From positions 12,034,501 to 12,098,500 of the forward strand of contig JAZHRO010000073.1 of the NCBI GenBank assembly GCA_037157565.1: a stretch of 64,000 bases of DNA, written 5' to 3'. The notes below the pieces were generated by a model. It was given only the letters and a program-made list of their open reading frames with translations, ran no database searches and was not told the DNA's origin. Below are positions 9,731 to 19,740 of the stretch, piece by piece (position 1 is the stretch's first letter; every line of letters begins with the position of its first letter). This DNA is from Thalassia testudinum (Eukaryota > Streptophyta > Magnoliopsida > Alismatales > Hydrocharitaceae). The translations under genes were made by a program, and so were the position numbers.

Positions 9731-12181
9731 ATGTTTGGGAGGAGGTCACAAAACCCTGAACTATTTGAATTGACTGATAAATCTAGAAAACAAGTCGAAT
9801 CGTCCTCCTCCTCCACAAACATGGCTGCACGCCCACCCCCAAATCCCGAGGGAGGAAACCGCCCTCAGAATCCACCAGGTGGTGGAGCCTTAGAACCCAT
9901 AACCCGCCTCCAAGCCCAAATGGAAATGTATAATGAGCAAATCGAAGCCATTCGGGAAACATTGGAGGAAATGCAGAACCCTCCCGAACGGGAGGAGCCT
10001 AGGTCTCTTAGCTCTTATCAGAATCCCGCTGCTACAGAGACCATAGGACAAATTCGGGTTCCCATGGGCGGGGACGACTTTGAATTAAAACCAAACATAA
10101 TTGGCCTAATCAATTTTCACTTTCATGGTCTTGCAAGTGAAGACCCATTTCTCCACTTGGAAGACCTAACCCGACTTGCTGAAACCGTTAAACCAAGAAA
10201 TGTCGGGTTATCTATAGTCCTCATGAAGATGTTCCCGTTTTCATTACGGGATAAAGCGTCGCAATGGTTACGCACCCTTGGGAGAACCATCCACTCTTGG
10301 GAAGAGATGCGAACAGCATTTCTCAAGAAGTTCTTCCCAATCGGGCGAACCAATGCGCTTCGCCGTGCTATCACTTCATTTATGCAACAAAACGGCGAAC
10401 AATTTCATGAGGCATGGGAGAGGTATAACGACCTCCTCAGGAAGTGTCCGCATCACGGTCTGCCTAAGTGGCATATAGCCCAGATTTTCTACTATGGGCT
10501 AAATGAGACTTTGAAGCAGATTGCAGACGCTTCCTGCGGAGGGAACTTTATGAATAAAGACGAGAATGGAGCATTCGAGCTGTTTGAAAATATGAGTGAA
10601 AACTCGATGAACAATGCTTCCATTGTCGCCTTTAATCGTACCAGCCAGCCCCGAAATGTCCACGAAGTTGACACGGGACCCTCCCATTCATCCACTGATC
10701 TAAGCCTTATTGCACAAAAACTGGATGAAGTCTCCGTCGTGCACAAGAAGCTGGACGAGCTTCTGGCCAACCCCGCCCGATCTATGGCAAACACCACCTC
10801 TTCACCACTTCGTCACAATCCAAGTTCTTCTAATACCAGGCTTATCCCGAGAAACCCCGTTAGACCTTCCTTACCAAGTGTCGCGCCAAGCGACTCGGTA
10901 AGTCATGTGGAACTGGCTTCTGCGAGCCAGTATTTCGACACGGAGGACCAAGCCTCCGTGTGCTCTGACGCATATCTACATGCGGACACGTCTTCTGGCA
11001 TAGAAGATGCTTGCGCCCTGGGGAACAACCCGTTCTCTGCCACTTATAACCCAGGGTGGCGTAATCACCCGAACTTTGCATGGTCCAACAACCCGCAGCG
11101 CCAAAACCCCGCGGGTGGACCAATGCGACCGTCCGCACCCGTCATCCCAAGGGTCCAGTTTAATCCTATGGCAAATCCGCCATCAGGCCCTTGCGTACCA
11201 CAAACTGAACACGCATCAAGCCCTCTTGACAAATTGATGCGAATGATGACGGAAATGTCAAAGCGCCATGAAGAGAACATGACCTCTCTTCAGCACCAAT
11301 TGGCGCAGCAGAATGCCGAGATCAGTCAACTACGCATGGCGACTCGATCTCAGGGCACTCTTCCCGCCCAACCTGTTCCAAACCCGCGAAATTTCGTGCC
11401 CCGTGGTTCTCAACCACAGGTACGACCTTCTCAGGGACAGGTTAATCAAGTTCTGCAAGCTCCGAACATTCCACCGGGATTTCAGGCTAATCCTGCTGCA
11501 GCACCACACTCTTATATCCCCATTGCAAACCCTCCTCCACCGTATGATCCCACTGGACCCGCATCGTCCAATGCTATCACTACGAGGAGCGGTAAGCAGA
11601 CCGTCGATCCGCCTCGACCTGATCCTGGCCCATCTTCTTCTTCGCCCTCTCATTCGGAATGCATACCGCATTCGCGAGAGGATGATGCACCAAAACTTGT
11701 GCCAGAATCAGTCCCATTCCCTGAGGCTCTACTAAGGGAGCCAAAAGGCAAAAAGAAAAATACGCAGGCCTTTGACAACCTACGTAATTTGTTCAGGGAT
11801 GTAGAAATCAAGGTACCCCTGCTCGAGGCAATCGACCACATACCTACTGTCGCTCGATTTTTCAAAGACTACACAACACCCAGGCGACAGTCAAAGAAGA
11901 CTAAGAATCCGGTGGTTCTCTCGCCTCATGCGAGTTGTGCTATACTATCAAACTTACCACCGAAGCAGAAAGATCCGGGCACACCACTGATTTCCTGTAG
12001 CATCCAAGGCTGCAGTTTTAACCGTGCCTTGCTTGATCTAGGATCTTCCATCAATCTCATACCGACCATCATGCTCAAAAAAATTTTCCTTGGGAAATCT
12101 GAAACCCACCCCTGTCACGTTACAGTTGGCAGATCGTTCTGTCAAAATCCCGAAGGGTGTGGTGGAAGACGTGGTGGTTAG
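9731..12181 (+). CDS. gag: E1 Gag and N-terminal protease (Athila type)
   Basis: The 816-codon frame starts MFGRRSQN; E4's Gag starts MYGRRS, which supports this ATG. A Pro-rich N-terminus is followed by the capsid-like Athila core (about residues 110-300), which contains FLKKFFPIGRTNALRRAITS and [23 protein letters not shown] lies near residue 439 and TRSGK near 617. No CCHC zinc knuckle is visible. The aspartic protease follows, with the Athila-type active site LLDLGSSINLIP near residue 766. The frame is then lost: a run of seven A at about 12077-12083 has one base too many compared with E4, and the rest of the protease continues in the next frame. The last ~35 residues of this frame are therefore out of frame. 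The protein would assemble cytoplasmic virus-like particles. Confidence 0.88.
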   Translation: MFGRRSQNPELFELTDKSRKQVESSSSSTNMAARPPPNPEGGNRPQNPPGGGALEPITRLQAQMEMYNEQIEAIRETLEEMQNPPEREEPRSLSSYQNPAATETIGQIRVPMGGDDFELKPNIIGLINFHFHGLASEDPFLHLEDLTRLAETVKPRNVGLSIVLMKMFPFSLRDKASQWLRTLGRTIHSWEEMRTAFLKKFFPIGRTNALRRAITSFMQQNGEQFHEAWERYNDLLRKCPHHGLPKWHIAQIFYYGLNETLKQIADASCGGNFMNKDENGAFELFENMSENSMNNASIVAFNRTSQPRNVHEVDTGPSHSSTDLSLIAQKLDEVSVVHKKLDELLANPARSMANTTSSPLRHNPSSSNTRLIPRNPVRPSLPSVAPSDSVSHVELASASQYFDTEDQASVCSDAYLHADTSSGIEDACALGNNPFSATYNPGWRNHPNFAWSNNPQRQNPAGGPMRPSAPVIPRVQFNPMANPPSGPCVPQTEHASSPLDKLMRMMTEMSKRHEENMTSLQHQLAQQNAEISQLRMATRSQGTLPAQPVPNPRNFVPRGSQPQVRPSQGQVNQVLQAPNIPPGFQANPAAAPHSYIPIANPPPPYDPTGPASSNAITTRSGKQTVDPPRPDPGPSSSSPSHSECIPHSREDDAPKLVPESVPFPEALLREPKGKKKNTQAFDNLRNLFRDVEIKVPLLEAIDHIPTVARFFKDYTTPRRQSKKTKNPVVLSPHASCAILSNLPPKQKDPGTPLISCSIQGCSFNRALLDLGSSINLIPTIMLKKIFLGKSETHPCHVTVGRSFCQNPEGCGGRRGG

Positions 12182-15100
12182 GGTCAACAGTCTCTGTTTT
12201 CCTGTTGACTTTCTTGTTTTAGATATGGAAGTTCCTAGTTCACTTTCTGATTGTCCGATCATCCTCGGTCGACCTTTCTTGGCCACAGCCCGCGCCCACA
12301 TCGACTGCGAGTCGGGCTGTATTGAGATTGCCGTTGGATCTGAGAAGCTCAAGCTTAACATATTCAAGGCAGCCAAGAACTTTGATTGCGATTGCATTAA
12401 GGATGACACGTCTGACGAGGACATGGCCGTCAGCGCGTGTATCGGACTAATTGGGACCTATTCGGACTGTTGCGGATTACCTATAAACACTGATAACTGC
12501 CTGACCAACGCATACTGTGACGTTCCCCAATCCCTCCCTTGTCCAGTACCTTCTCCTGGCCAGACTTCTGACGAGGTTTTCTCCGCTTCCCATACCTCGT
12601 GGTCTGAGTCATATCCGGGCTACTCACTGTCAGTCCACACTCATGAAGACCGAATTGCCCTTTCTTCCCCGCCAAATCAGGCGGATTTACAAATCCACAC
12701 TGGGACCTTGAGCCCATATACTTCTCACTGGGGCTATTCATTTTTGGATCCATCTATCCAAGAAGCCCCTCTTCTTGGCCAATCTGAAGGCCAGTTTCTT
12801 CCTCCTAACTTGTTCCCCTACCCGTCTGGGACACTCTCGTCCCAAGAAATGCCAGATCCTTCCCCATCCACTCCCGAGCTAAAAGTGCTGCCTAATACAC
12901 TCAAGTATGTTTTCCTGGGACCAAATGAAACGCTCCCTGTAATCATCAGTTCAAAATTAACCATGGAGCAGGAGTGCAAACTAACTAAGGTCCTCCTAGA
13001 ACACAAGGCAGCTATTGGATGGTCTTTATCAGACTTATCTGGTATTAGTCCCTCCTACTGCACTCATCGTATATATACGGAGGAGGAGGCTCGACCTTCT
13101 CGCGAGATGCAGCGACGTCTCAACCCTAACATGCGGGAGGTCGTTAAGAATGAAATCATTAAGTGGCTGGATGCGGGTATAATCTACCCGATCAGCGATA
13201 GCCTCTGGGTGAGTCCGATTCACGTTGTGCCCAAAAAGGCAGGACTCACCATCCGTGTCAATGACAGGGGCGAATCCATCCCTACACGCACTCCTACATC
13301 TTGGAGAGTGTGTGTGGATTATAGGAAACTCAATGCTGCAACCAAGAAAGATCACTTCCCGCTACCATTTATTGACCAAATCCTGGAGCGGTTAGCGGGA
13401 AATAAATTTTTCTGCTTCCTGGATGGATTCTCAGGATATAACCAGGTGGCAATAGACCCCCGAGACCAAGAGAAAACCACTTTTACCTGCCCTTTCGGCA
13501 CCTTCACCTTTAGAAGGATGCCGTTTGGACTTTGTAACGCGCCAGCAACTTTCCAGAGATGCATGCTGGCGATATTTCATGACATGGTGGGTGACTTTCT
13601 TGAGGTCTTCATGGATGACTTTTCAGTCTTTGGACCATCTTTCGACGAATGTCTTGCCAACCTGACTCGCATCCTTAGGAGATGTATTGATGTAAACCTC
13701 GTGCTTTCCTGGGAAAAAAGTCATTTTATGGTGCACGAAGGAATTGTTCTTGGACATATCATCTCCGATAGGGGTATCGAGGTTGACAGAGCTAAGCTCG
13801 ATATCATTGCTGATTTACCTGTGCCTGGTTCTGTCAAACAAATCCGCTCCTTCTTGGGACACGTCGGTTTCTATAGGAGATTCATCAAAGACTTCTCCAA
13901 AATTTCTCGACCCTTAACTCATCTCCTATCAACCGACGTGCCCTTCGACATGGGCCCTGACTGTATACAAGCATTCACGCAACTGCGTAATGCTGTCACC
14001 AAGGCCCCTGTTCTCCAGCCGCCTGATTGGTCCCTCAACTTTGAACTTATGTGTGACGCTTCAGACCTTGCAGTCGGAGCCATCCTGGGACAAAGACGCG
14101 ATAGACACCCCTTCGTGGTATACTACGCCAGTAAGACGTTGGACGAGGCCCAGCGTAATTATACTACCACTGAAAAGGAACTACTGGCAGTCGTCTTTGG
14201 GCTGGAAAAATTCCGTTCTTACCTTCTGGGCTCTCACATTATTGTTTTCACTGATCACGCGGCCATTCGCCATCTCATGCACAAGAAGGATGCCAAGCCT
14301 AGACTGATTCGTTGGATCCTTCTGCTCCAGGAATTTGACATTGAGATTCGTGATAAGGTCGGAGCCCAGAATGTTGTGGCTGATCACCTTTCCAGACTGG
14401 ACCCTGACCATATTGGACTTACTCTGCCAATTAATGAAGTTTTTCCTGATGAGCACCTATTGGCAATAAATGCGGCAAGTGGACCGTGGTATGCCGACAT
14501 TGCCAATTACCTTGCTTCTGGATCTCTTCCACGTGGCTGGCCTAAAAACCAGCGTGAGCGTCTCATGGCAGAAGCAAAGTATTATTTCTGGGATAATCCA
14601 CTTCTTTTTCGGATAGGTGCTGATCAAATCATCCGTCGCTGTATTCCTGACAGTGAGTTCCCCAGTGTGCTATCCTTCTGCCACGATCAGGCCTGTGGAG
14701 GCCATTTCTCTGGGAGGAAAACTGCAGCCAAGGTGTTGCAGTGCGGTTTCTTTTGGCCCTCCCTTCACCAGGATGCGCACGCTTATGCCAAACATTGCAC
14801 TAGGTGCCAGTCTTTAGGGTCAATGGCACGTCGTGACATGATGCCCTTGCAACACATCCTAGCTGCGGAAATCTTCGACATCTGGGGAATTGACTTCATG
14901 GGTCCCTTCCCTCCATCCAACGGCTTCGAATTCATCCTCGTGGCCGTCGACTATGTTTCAAAATGGATCGAGGGTATTCCCGCGCGCCGTGCTGACCATG
15001 TTATCTCCACCCGATTCGTCAAAGACCATATCTTTGCGCGTTTTGGGATCCCTCGGGCCATTATCTCGGATGGAGGAAGCCACTTTACCCATGCTTCTTT

Positions 15101-15773
15101 TCGGGCACTTCTGAGGAGATACGGAGTCCACCATCGTATCGCATCCCCGTATCATCCTCAGACGAACGGCCAGGCGGAAGTGTCGAACCGGCAAATCAAG
15201 CAGATTCTCCAGAAAACGGTTCGGCCTGACCGTAAGGATTGGTCCGACAAGCTGACTGACGCACTTTGGGCGTATCGGACCGCCTTCAAGGCTCCCCTTG
15301 GTATGTCTCCATATAGAATCGTTTACGGGAAGCCTTGTCATTTGCCTGTGGAGTTGGAGCACCGCGCTTATTGGGCGGTTCGCCAATGTAACCTCGACCC
15401 AGACTTGTGTGAACGAGAAAGGAAACTCCAACTCCAAGAGCTGGAAGAGCTCCGTCGTGAAGCCTATGATTCTGCTCTAACCTTTAAACAGCGCACTAAG
15501 GCTTTTCATGACAGCCATGTTCGGCGGAAGGAATTTGAGCCATCTCAGCAAGTTTGGCTCTATAATGCCCGACTCAAATTCTTTCCTGGGAAATTAAAAT
15601 CCAAATGGACTGGTCCTTTTCTGGTCTCAAGACCATTCCCCAATGGGGCCGTCGAAATCGAAGATCCCAAATCTGGGCGTAAATTTACGGTCAACGGGCA
15701 GCGTTTGAAACCCTATCTGACTCATGAACCTGCCCCCGTTGGAGAAACCGTTGCCCTGCTGGAGGGTAACTAA
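12090..15773 (+). CDS. pol: E1 Pol: protease end, reverse transcriptase, RNase H, integrase
   Basis: This is the +1-frame continuation of the gag-protease ORF, with no ATG of its own at the break. It is 1,227 codons from 12090. Residues 1-70 finish the protease domain (LQLADRSVKIPKG). RT begins near residue 320 ([12 protein letters not shown]) and has FMDD near residue 506. RNase H begins near 653 (LMCDASDLAVGAIL) and has DHAAIRHL and [10 protein letters not shown]. Integrase has the HHCC zinc-binding region near 864-915 (HDQACGGHF ... HCTRCQ), then catalytic blocks [16 protein letters not shown] and NGQAEVSNRQIKQIL (D, D, E present), and a GPF module near the C-terminus. It ends GETVALLEGN with no chromodomain. 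All catalytic residues look intact. Only the upstream frameshift would stop normal Gag-Pol synthesis. Confidence 0.92.
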   Translation: MGNLKPTPVTLQLADRSVKIPKGVVEDVVVRVNSLCFPVDFLVLDMEVPSSLSDCPIILGRPFLATARAHIDCESGCIEIAVGSEKLKLNIFKAAKNFDCDCIKDDTSDEDMAVSACIGLIGTYSDCCGLPINTDNCLTNAYCDVPQSLPCPVPSPGQTSDEVFSASHTSWSESYPGYSLSVHTHEDRIALSSPPNQADLQIHTGTLSPYTSHWGYSFLDPSIQEAPLLGQSEGQFLPPNLFPYPSGTLSSQEMPDPSPSTPELKVLPNTLKYVFLGPNETLPVIISSKLTMEQECKLTKVLLEHKAAIGWSLSDLSGISPSYCTHRIYTEEEARPSREMQRRLNPNMREVVKNEIIKWLDAGIIYPISDSLWVSPIHVVPKKAGLTIRVNDRGESIPTRTPTSWRVCVDYRKLNAATKKDHFPLPFIDQILERLAGNKFFCFLDGFSGYNQVAIDPRDQEKTTFTCPFGTFTFRRMPFGLCNAPATFQRCMLAIFHDMVGDFLEVFMDDFSVFGPSFDECLANLTRILRRCIDVNLVLSWEKSHFMVHEGIVLGHIISDRGIEVDRAKLDIIADLPVPGSVKQIRSFLGHVGFYRRFIKDFSKISRPLTHLLSTDVPFDMGPDCIQAFTQLRNAVTKAPVLQPPDWSLNFELMCDASDLAVGAILGQRRDRHPFVVYYASKTLDEAQRNYTTTEKELLAVVFGLEKFRSYLLGSHIIVFTDHAAIRHLMHKKDAKPRLIRWILLLQEFDIEIRDKVGAQNVVADHLSRLDPDHIGLTLPINEVFPDEHLLAINAASGPWYADIANYLASGSLPRGWPKNQRERLMAEAKYYFWDNPLLFRIGADQIIRRCIPDSEFPSVLSFCHDQACGGHFSGRKTAAKVLQCGFFWPSLHQDAHAYAKHCTRCQSLGSMARRDMMPLQHILAAEIFDIWGIDFMGPFPPSNGFEFILVAVDYVSKWIEGIPARRADHVISTRFVKDHIFARFGIPRAIISDGGSHFTHASFRALLRRYGVHHRIASPYHPQTNGQAEVSNRQIKQILQKTVRPDRKDWSDKLTDALWAYRTAFKAPLGMSPYRIVYGKPCHLPVELEHRAYWAVRQCNLDPDLCERERKLQLQELEELRREAYDSALTFKQRTKAFHDSHVRRKEFEPSQQVWLYNARLKFFPGKLKSKWTGPFLVSRPFPNGAVEIEDPKSGRKFTVNGQRLKPYLTHEPAPVGETVALLEGN

Positions 15774-15810
15774 TTCTTTGCCTCATTCTGAGTCCAGCTG
15801 GGGACATTAA

Positions 15811-15836
15811 ATTCAGCGCTTGTTGGGAGGCACCCT
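15811..15836 (+). other. Post-pol GGGAGGCA motif (E1)
   Basis: ATTCAGCGCTTGTTGGGAGG followed by CACCCT lies 38 bases after the pol stop. It corresponds to minus-strand motifs in A, C and E4. GGG...CCC may form a short hairpin. Confidence 0.65.
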
Positions 15837-15993
15837 AACAGCACTCACCATCCACCATCACTTTTCACACCTCTATCGCAATCACTTCACTTTTCTCTTC
15901 ACCACCCACCATCCACCCACCCTTCCACCCTGATCTATACCCTGAACCTCAGCTCTTGTTACCCGATCTTCCTCTGCCTTTCCCTGCATGCAT

Positions 15994-16027
15994 ATGAGGA
16001 CATAGCATTGTTTGGCATGGGGGGGTG
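15994..16027 (+). other. Internal PPT-like tract (E1)
   Basis: ATGAGGACATAGCATTG is followed by TTTGGCATGGGGGGGTGG. The G-rich part copies the real PPT (GGCATGGGGGTATA at 17063-17076). It corresponds to the hairpin-plus-G tract of A, C and E4, though the hairpin is degraded here. It lies about 1.05 kb before the 3' LTR. Confidence 0.6.
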
Positions 16028-16091
16028 GATAGGCATCCATAGGATCCGGGTATTTTATGGTATCAGACAATTACCACCTATTTATAAATAT

Positions 16092-16093
<2 letters not shown>

Positions 16094-16149
<56 letters not shown>
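16094..16149 (+). repeat. Poly-A run (34 A) followed by (AT)n
   Basis: Simple-sequence tract in the E1 3' region. A second, 44-base A run is at 16562-16605. Neither is at an element end, so they are not retroposon tails. Confidence 0.9.
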
Positions 16150-16560
16150 GTAATAAATGGTGTTTAGTAATGATCTAAAAGCTGAAACAAAAATACAATA
16201 AGTGTTTATGGATATTCAACCTCTGTTTTGAAAAATTTCCAGGCCACAGAAGCTTGATTCGCTCAGGCTCGGCTTAATTCACTTAAAGCATTGACGAAAT
16301 AGATCAAAATCTCTCCTAACTAAGAACGTTTCTTGTACCTGAGACACAGTACAGGATTCGTTGGTTTGCTTTTTCTTGAGAGCTTAAGTAAACTTGGTTC
16401 ACACTACACATATCAGGAAAGATCAGGTGAACATAAGATCCAACCCTAGTGTTCATTAGGAAAGGTGGAGTCCTTACCTGTGCGTGCAGGTAGACTTTTT
16501 ATCCCAAGTTTTAGTCTTGTGTTTAGGAGTGGCTCTTTCCACCAAAAAGAAACTCTCCCA

Positions 16561-16607
<47 letters not shown>

Positions 16608-17037
16608 TGTTGCAAAAGAATCAGTATATCTCATAAATGTCGGTATAATTTGTTTTTCAAAAATGGGAGTTGAGTTTTCCGTAATCATCTTAAGGGTCAA
16701 TCCGAAAACACGAGCTGAAATTGGGACCAACCTGTACTTAAAAATTCGTGAAACCCTGGGAGTGAGTCTTAAGGTTCATCTGGTCAGTCTTGATCCTTCA
16801 CTATGCACAAACCATAACCTCTTGAGCTCTCGAGTATGGAAAAACCTCCTGGGTCCTGGAAATCGTACTTAAGGTTTAAATATCAAGAGTCCTGGTTAGT
16901 TGAGAGATAATCTTTGTCATGTAAGACTTAAAGTACTGGTAGTCTTCTTTACAATTGGTTCTCACAATATCCGATAATAAACACACCGATATCATCTCAG
17001 AAGAAAATCTTCAGCTTAAGAACATTTCTAAATACGG

Positions 17038-17076
17038 TTTTGCTAGGGACTAGCAAAAGATAGGCATGGGGGTATA
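17038..17076 (+). promoter_or_regulatory. Pre-PPT hairpin and polypurine tract (E1)
   Basis: TTTTGCTAG and CTAGCAAAA form a perfect 9-bp stem with loop GGA (17038-17058). The PPT GGCATGGGGGTATA (17063-17076) directly abuts the 3' LTR. The PPT primes plus-strand DNA synthesis. The hairpin recurs in C, E4 and D. Confidence 0.8.
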
Positions 17077-18532
17077 TGTTTGCACCTCAAAACACGCCTA
17101 TAGGGACGCCTTCTTATGCTATTTTCTAGCATTAACTATGTATATTATAATCCTATAGTCGCATCTGTAAAAATACTTGCATTCATGCATTTAATTAAGA
17201 GGAGGGAAGATTGGAATAAAAGGGCTTCATAATTTACATTCTCCTCAAGTGCCTCTTTGCAAAAATTCCCTTCTCTATTTTTATTTCCTCTTGATTTCTA
17301 TTTTTTTTCTTCCCTGCGGCTGCCATTCCTCCCATCTCCCGCTGCTGCAACCTCTTCTCCGCTGCCTCTCCCTGCCGTCCTTCCCGCAGCCGCACGCGCG
17401 CGTCCGCCCTCTCCCTGCCCAAGCCATTCCCTGCGGCTGCCATTCCTCCCATCTCCCGCTGCAGCAACCTCTTCTCCGCTGCCTCTCCCTGCCGTCCTTC
17501 CCGCTGCTGCAACTTCCCGCGCCTCTCCCTGCAGCAGCCACTCTCCAACGCCTCTCCCTGCTGCTGCCATGCCTCCCCGCCATGCTCTCCTCCTCTATAA
17601 AGCAGCAGCTCTTCCTCGCGACGAGGGGAGGGGGGGAACATTGCTGCAATACGCAGCTGCGGCTGGCTGCAGCAAGAAAGAATCACACCAGCAGGCCGCC
17701 ACCTTCCTCTCCTCCCTCTCCCCTCCATACGCCGGACCTCCTTCGAGGAGAAACCCGACGGGCAGGAGCTCACTGTGGTGCACACTACCACAGTGAGACC
17801 ATCACCGCCCAGCTCTTCAAAGAGCCGGTGGGCGTGGTGGCTCTCTGTTTTCATTTGTTTTCCGTTCCTGCCCTTCCCGCCATTGCTGCTTCTTCAAAGT
17901 CTGAAGCTGGAAGCAGCAGCAGAAGCAGCGGAAGCAGCAGCAGCAGCTAAGCGGCGGCAGCAGCAGCAGCAGCGGCAGCGGCCCCCGCAGCTTCCGCGAG
18001 CGTCTGCAGGCGCCCCAGCCCCTCTGCACGCGCCTGCAGGCCTTCCCCGCCTCCGTTCGTCTGCTCTGTCGCCCGCCTCTGCGCCCGCAACCGGTCGCTG
18101 CGCTCCTCAGCAGCGGCCGGCCAAGCGTCTTCCCGCTCCCTGCCAACCTCTGCAAGCGTCCGCGCGCGCCTGCAGACCTCCTCCGCGCCCGCCTGCAGAC
18201 TCCCCGCCTCCCTCTCTGAGCGCGCTGTCGCGAGCCTCCGCGCTCGCAGCCGGCGACGCAGACTCCTCTCCTCCTCTGGGCGAAGACGCGCCCGTGCGCC
18301 CGCGACCATCAGACGACGGTCTTCACCTCCGGACGTCTTAACTCGCCTCCTGCAGTGCGGCTGCCTCCGTTCTCTCCTCTCCTGCCAGCTCTCTCCTGCT
18401 CTCTCTCTCTCCCATTCTCTCTCTCTCTCTCTCTCACTCTCTCTCACAACACTTTCTCACACACTACACCGACGCACACAGACATCTACACCAACACTTT
18501 CACACACACACACTCACACACTAATAGTAACT

Positions 18533-18566
<34 letters not shown>

Positions 18567-18662
18567 CAAATACATATATCTATATATATATACTTATATA
18601 TACATAGTATATCTATATAGTTATGTATACATACATATAATATAATATATATATGCATATAC

Positions 18663-18710
<48 letters not shown>

Positions 18711-18917
18711 CTCATATACATATATATATATATACATATCTATATACTTATACATATACACATATATATATATACATATATATCTAGATACATATATACC
18801 TATACACATATATATATATACATATATATATAGATACATATATACCTATATACATATATATATATATATCTATTTAGTATTATATATATATACTTATATA
18901 CATATATACATAGCTAT

Positions 18918-18961
<44 letters not shown>

Positions 18962-19740
18962 CTATATATATATATATATCTATATATATCTATACATATA
19001 TAATTATACATTTATATACATATATATGTACATATATTTTCACGTTATTTATTATACGCTGTATCGCGGGGATATCTGCATCAGTTGCTGATATTCCCTG
19101 ATACACGCGTACAAAAAAAAAGCGTGGTCCCATACATCATCCATCCTCCATCCACACTCCACGCGGCACCTAGTCGTGTTGGTTGCGTCTCTCTAGACGT
19201 CGGCTGACTCGACATAGTGCTACACTCCATCGTCACCTCCACCCCCACCCCTTTATATATATACTACATATAAATATATATCTATAGCTACTATATTTAC
19301 TTTCTATCTGATAGCTTCCTTAGTAAAAAGATTAAAAAAAAAAAAGGGTATAAAAGTGAAAAGATAATCTTTGATTTGCAGGTACCCCATCTTGCAAGTA
19401 GCAAGACGTGTTTTGAAACTCTGTTTTGGCTAAAAGCCAAGGACACAATTTTGAGGGTGTGCCTCAAGAACAAGGATTACCAGAAAAAAAAAACCTAAAT
19501 AAGAAAAATACCAAAAACAGAATAAACGAACGGAAGAGACGCGTTTTAAGGAAAACGTAGAAACTCGACTTGAACCCCACTTCCCTGAGTTCGACCCTGG
19601 GCTTAAAAGTGACAAGATAAAATCAATTAGGCCAGGTTAAAAATTTTGTAAAGAGATGGTTAGGTCTGAATTAGGTTAACCACTATACACATTTCAACGA
19701 TAAAAATATCATATTAACAACCTATCCAGGCCGACCATCA
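17077..19740 (+). repeat. E1 3' LTR (2,664 bp)
   Basis: Near-identical to 5671-8319. Differences I can see are a short insertion (CAGCTCTCTCCTG type) near 18385, TA-run lengths, one extra A near 19110, and the last bases (ATCA versus ATAA). It is followed by the target duplication CTCCC. Confidence 0.93.

Larger units (their letters stand above)
5671..19740 (+). mobile_element. Element E1: nearly complete Athila-like Ty3/gypsy retrotransposon
   Basis: This 14.07 kb element has, in order: 5' LTR, tRNA-Asp PBS, leader, gag-protease, RT-RNase H-integrase, a 1.3 kb 3' region, PPT, 3' LTR. The 5-bp target duplication CTCCC flanks it at 5666-5670 and 19741-19745. LTRs start TGTTTGCACC and end CCGACCATCA (the 5' copy ends ATAA). 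The two LTRs are nearly identical apart from repeat-length changes and a small insertion near 18385, so insertion is recent. Gag and RT wording place it in the Athila lineage. No envelope-like ORF follows integrase. Confidence 0.92.

Noticed and set aside
16465..16872. Open frame of 135 codons containing a poly-Lys run
   Set aside because: The run is the 44-base poly-A tract; no start context, motif or relation to E4's 3' region.
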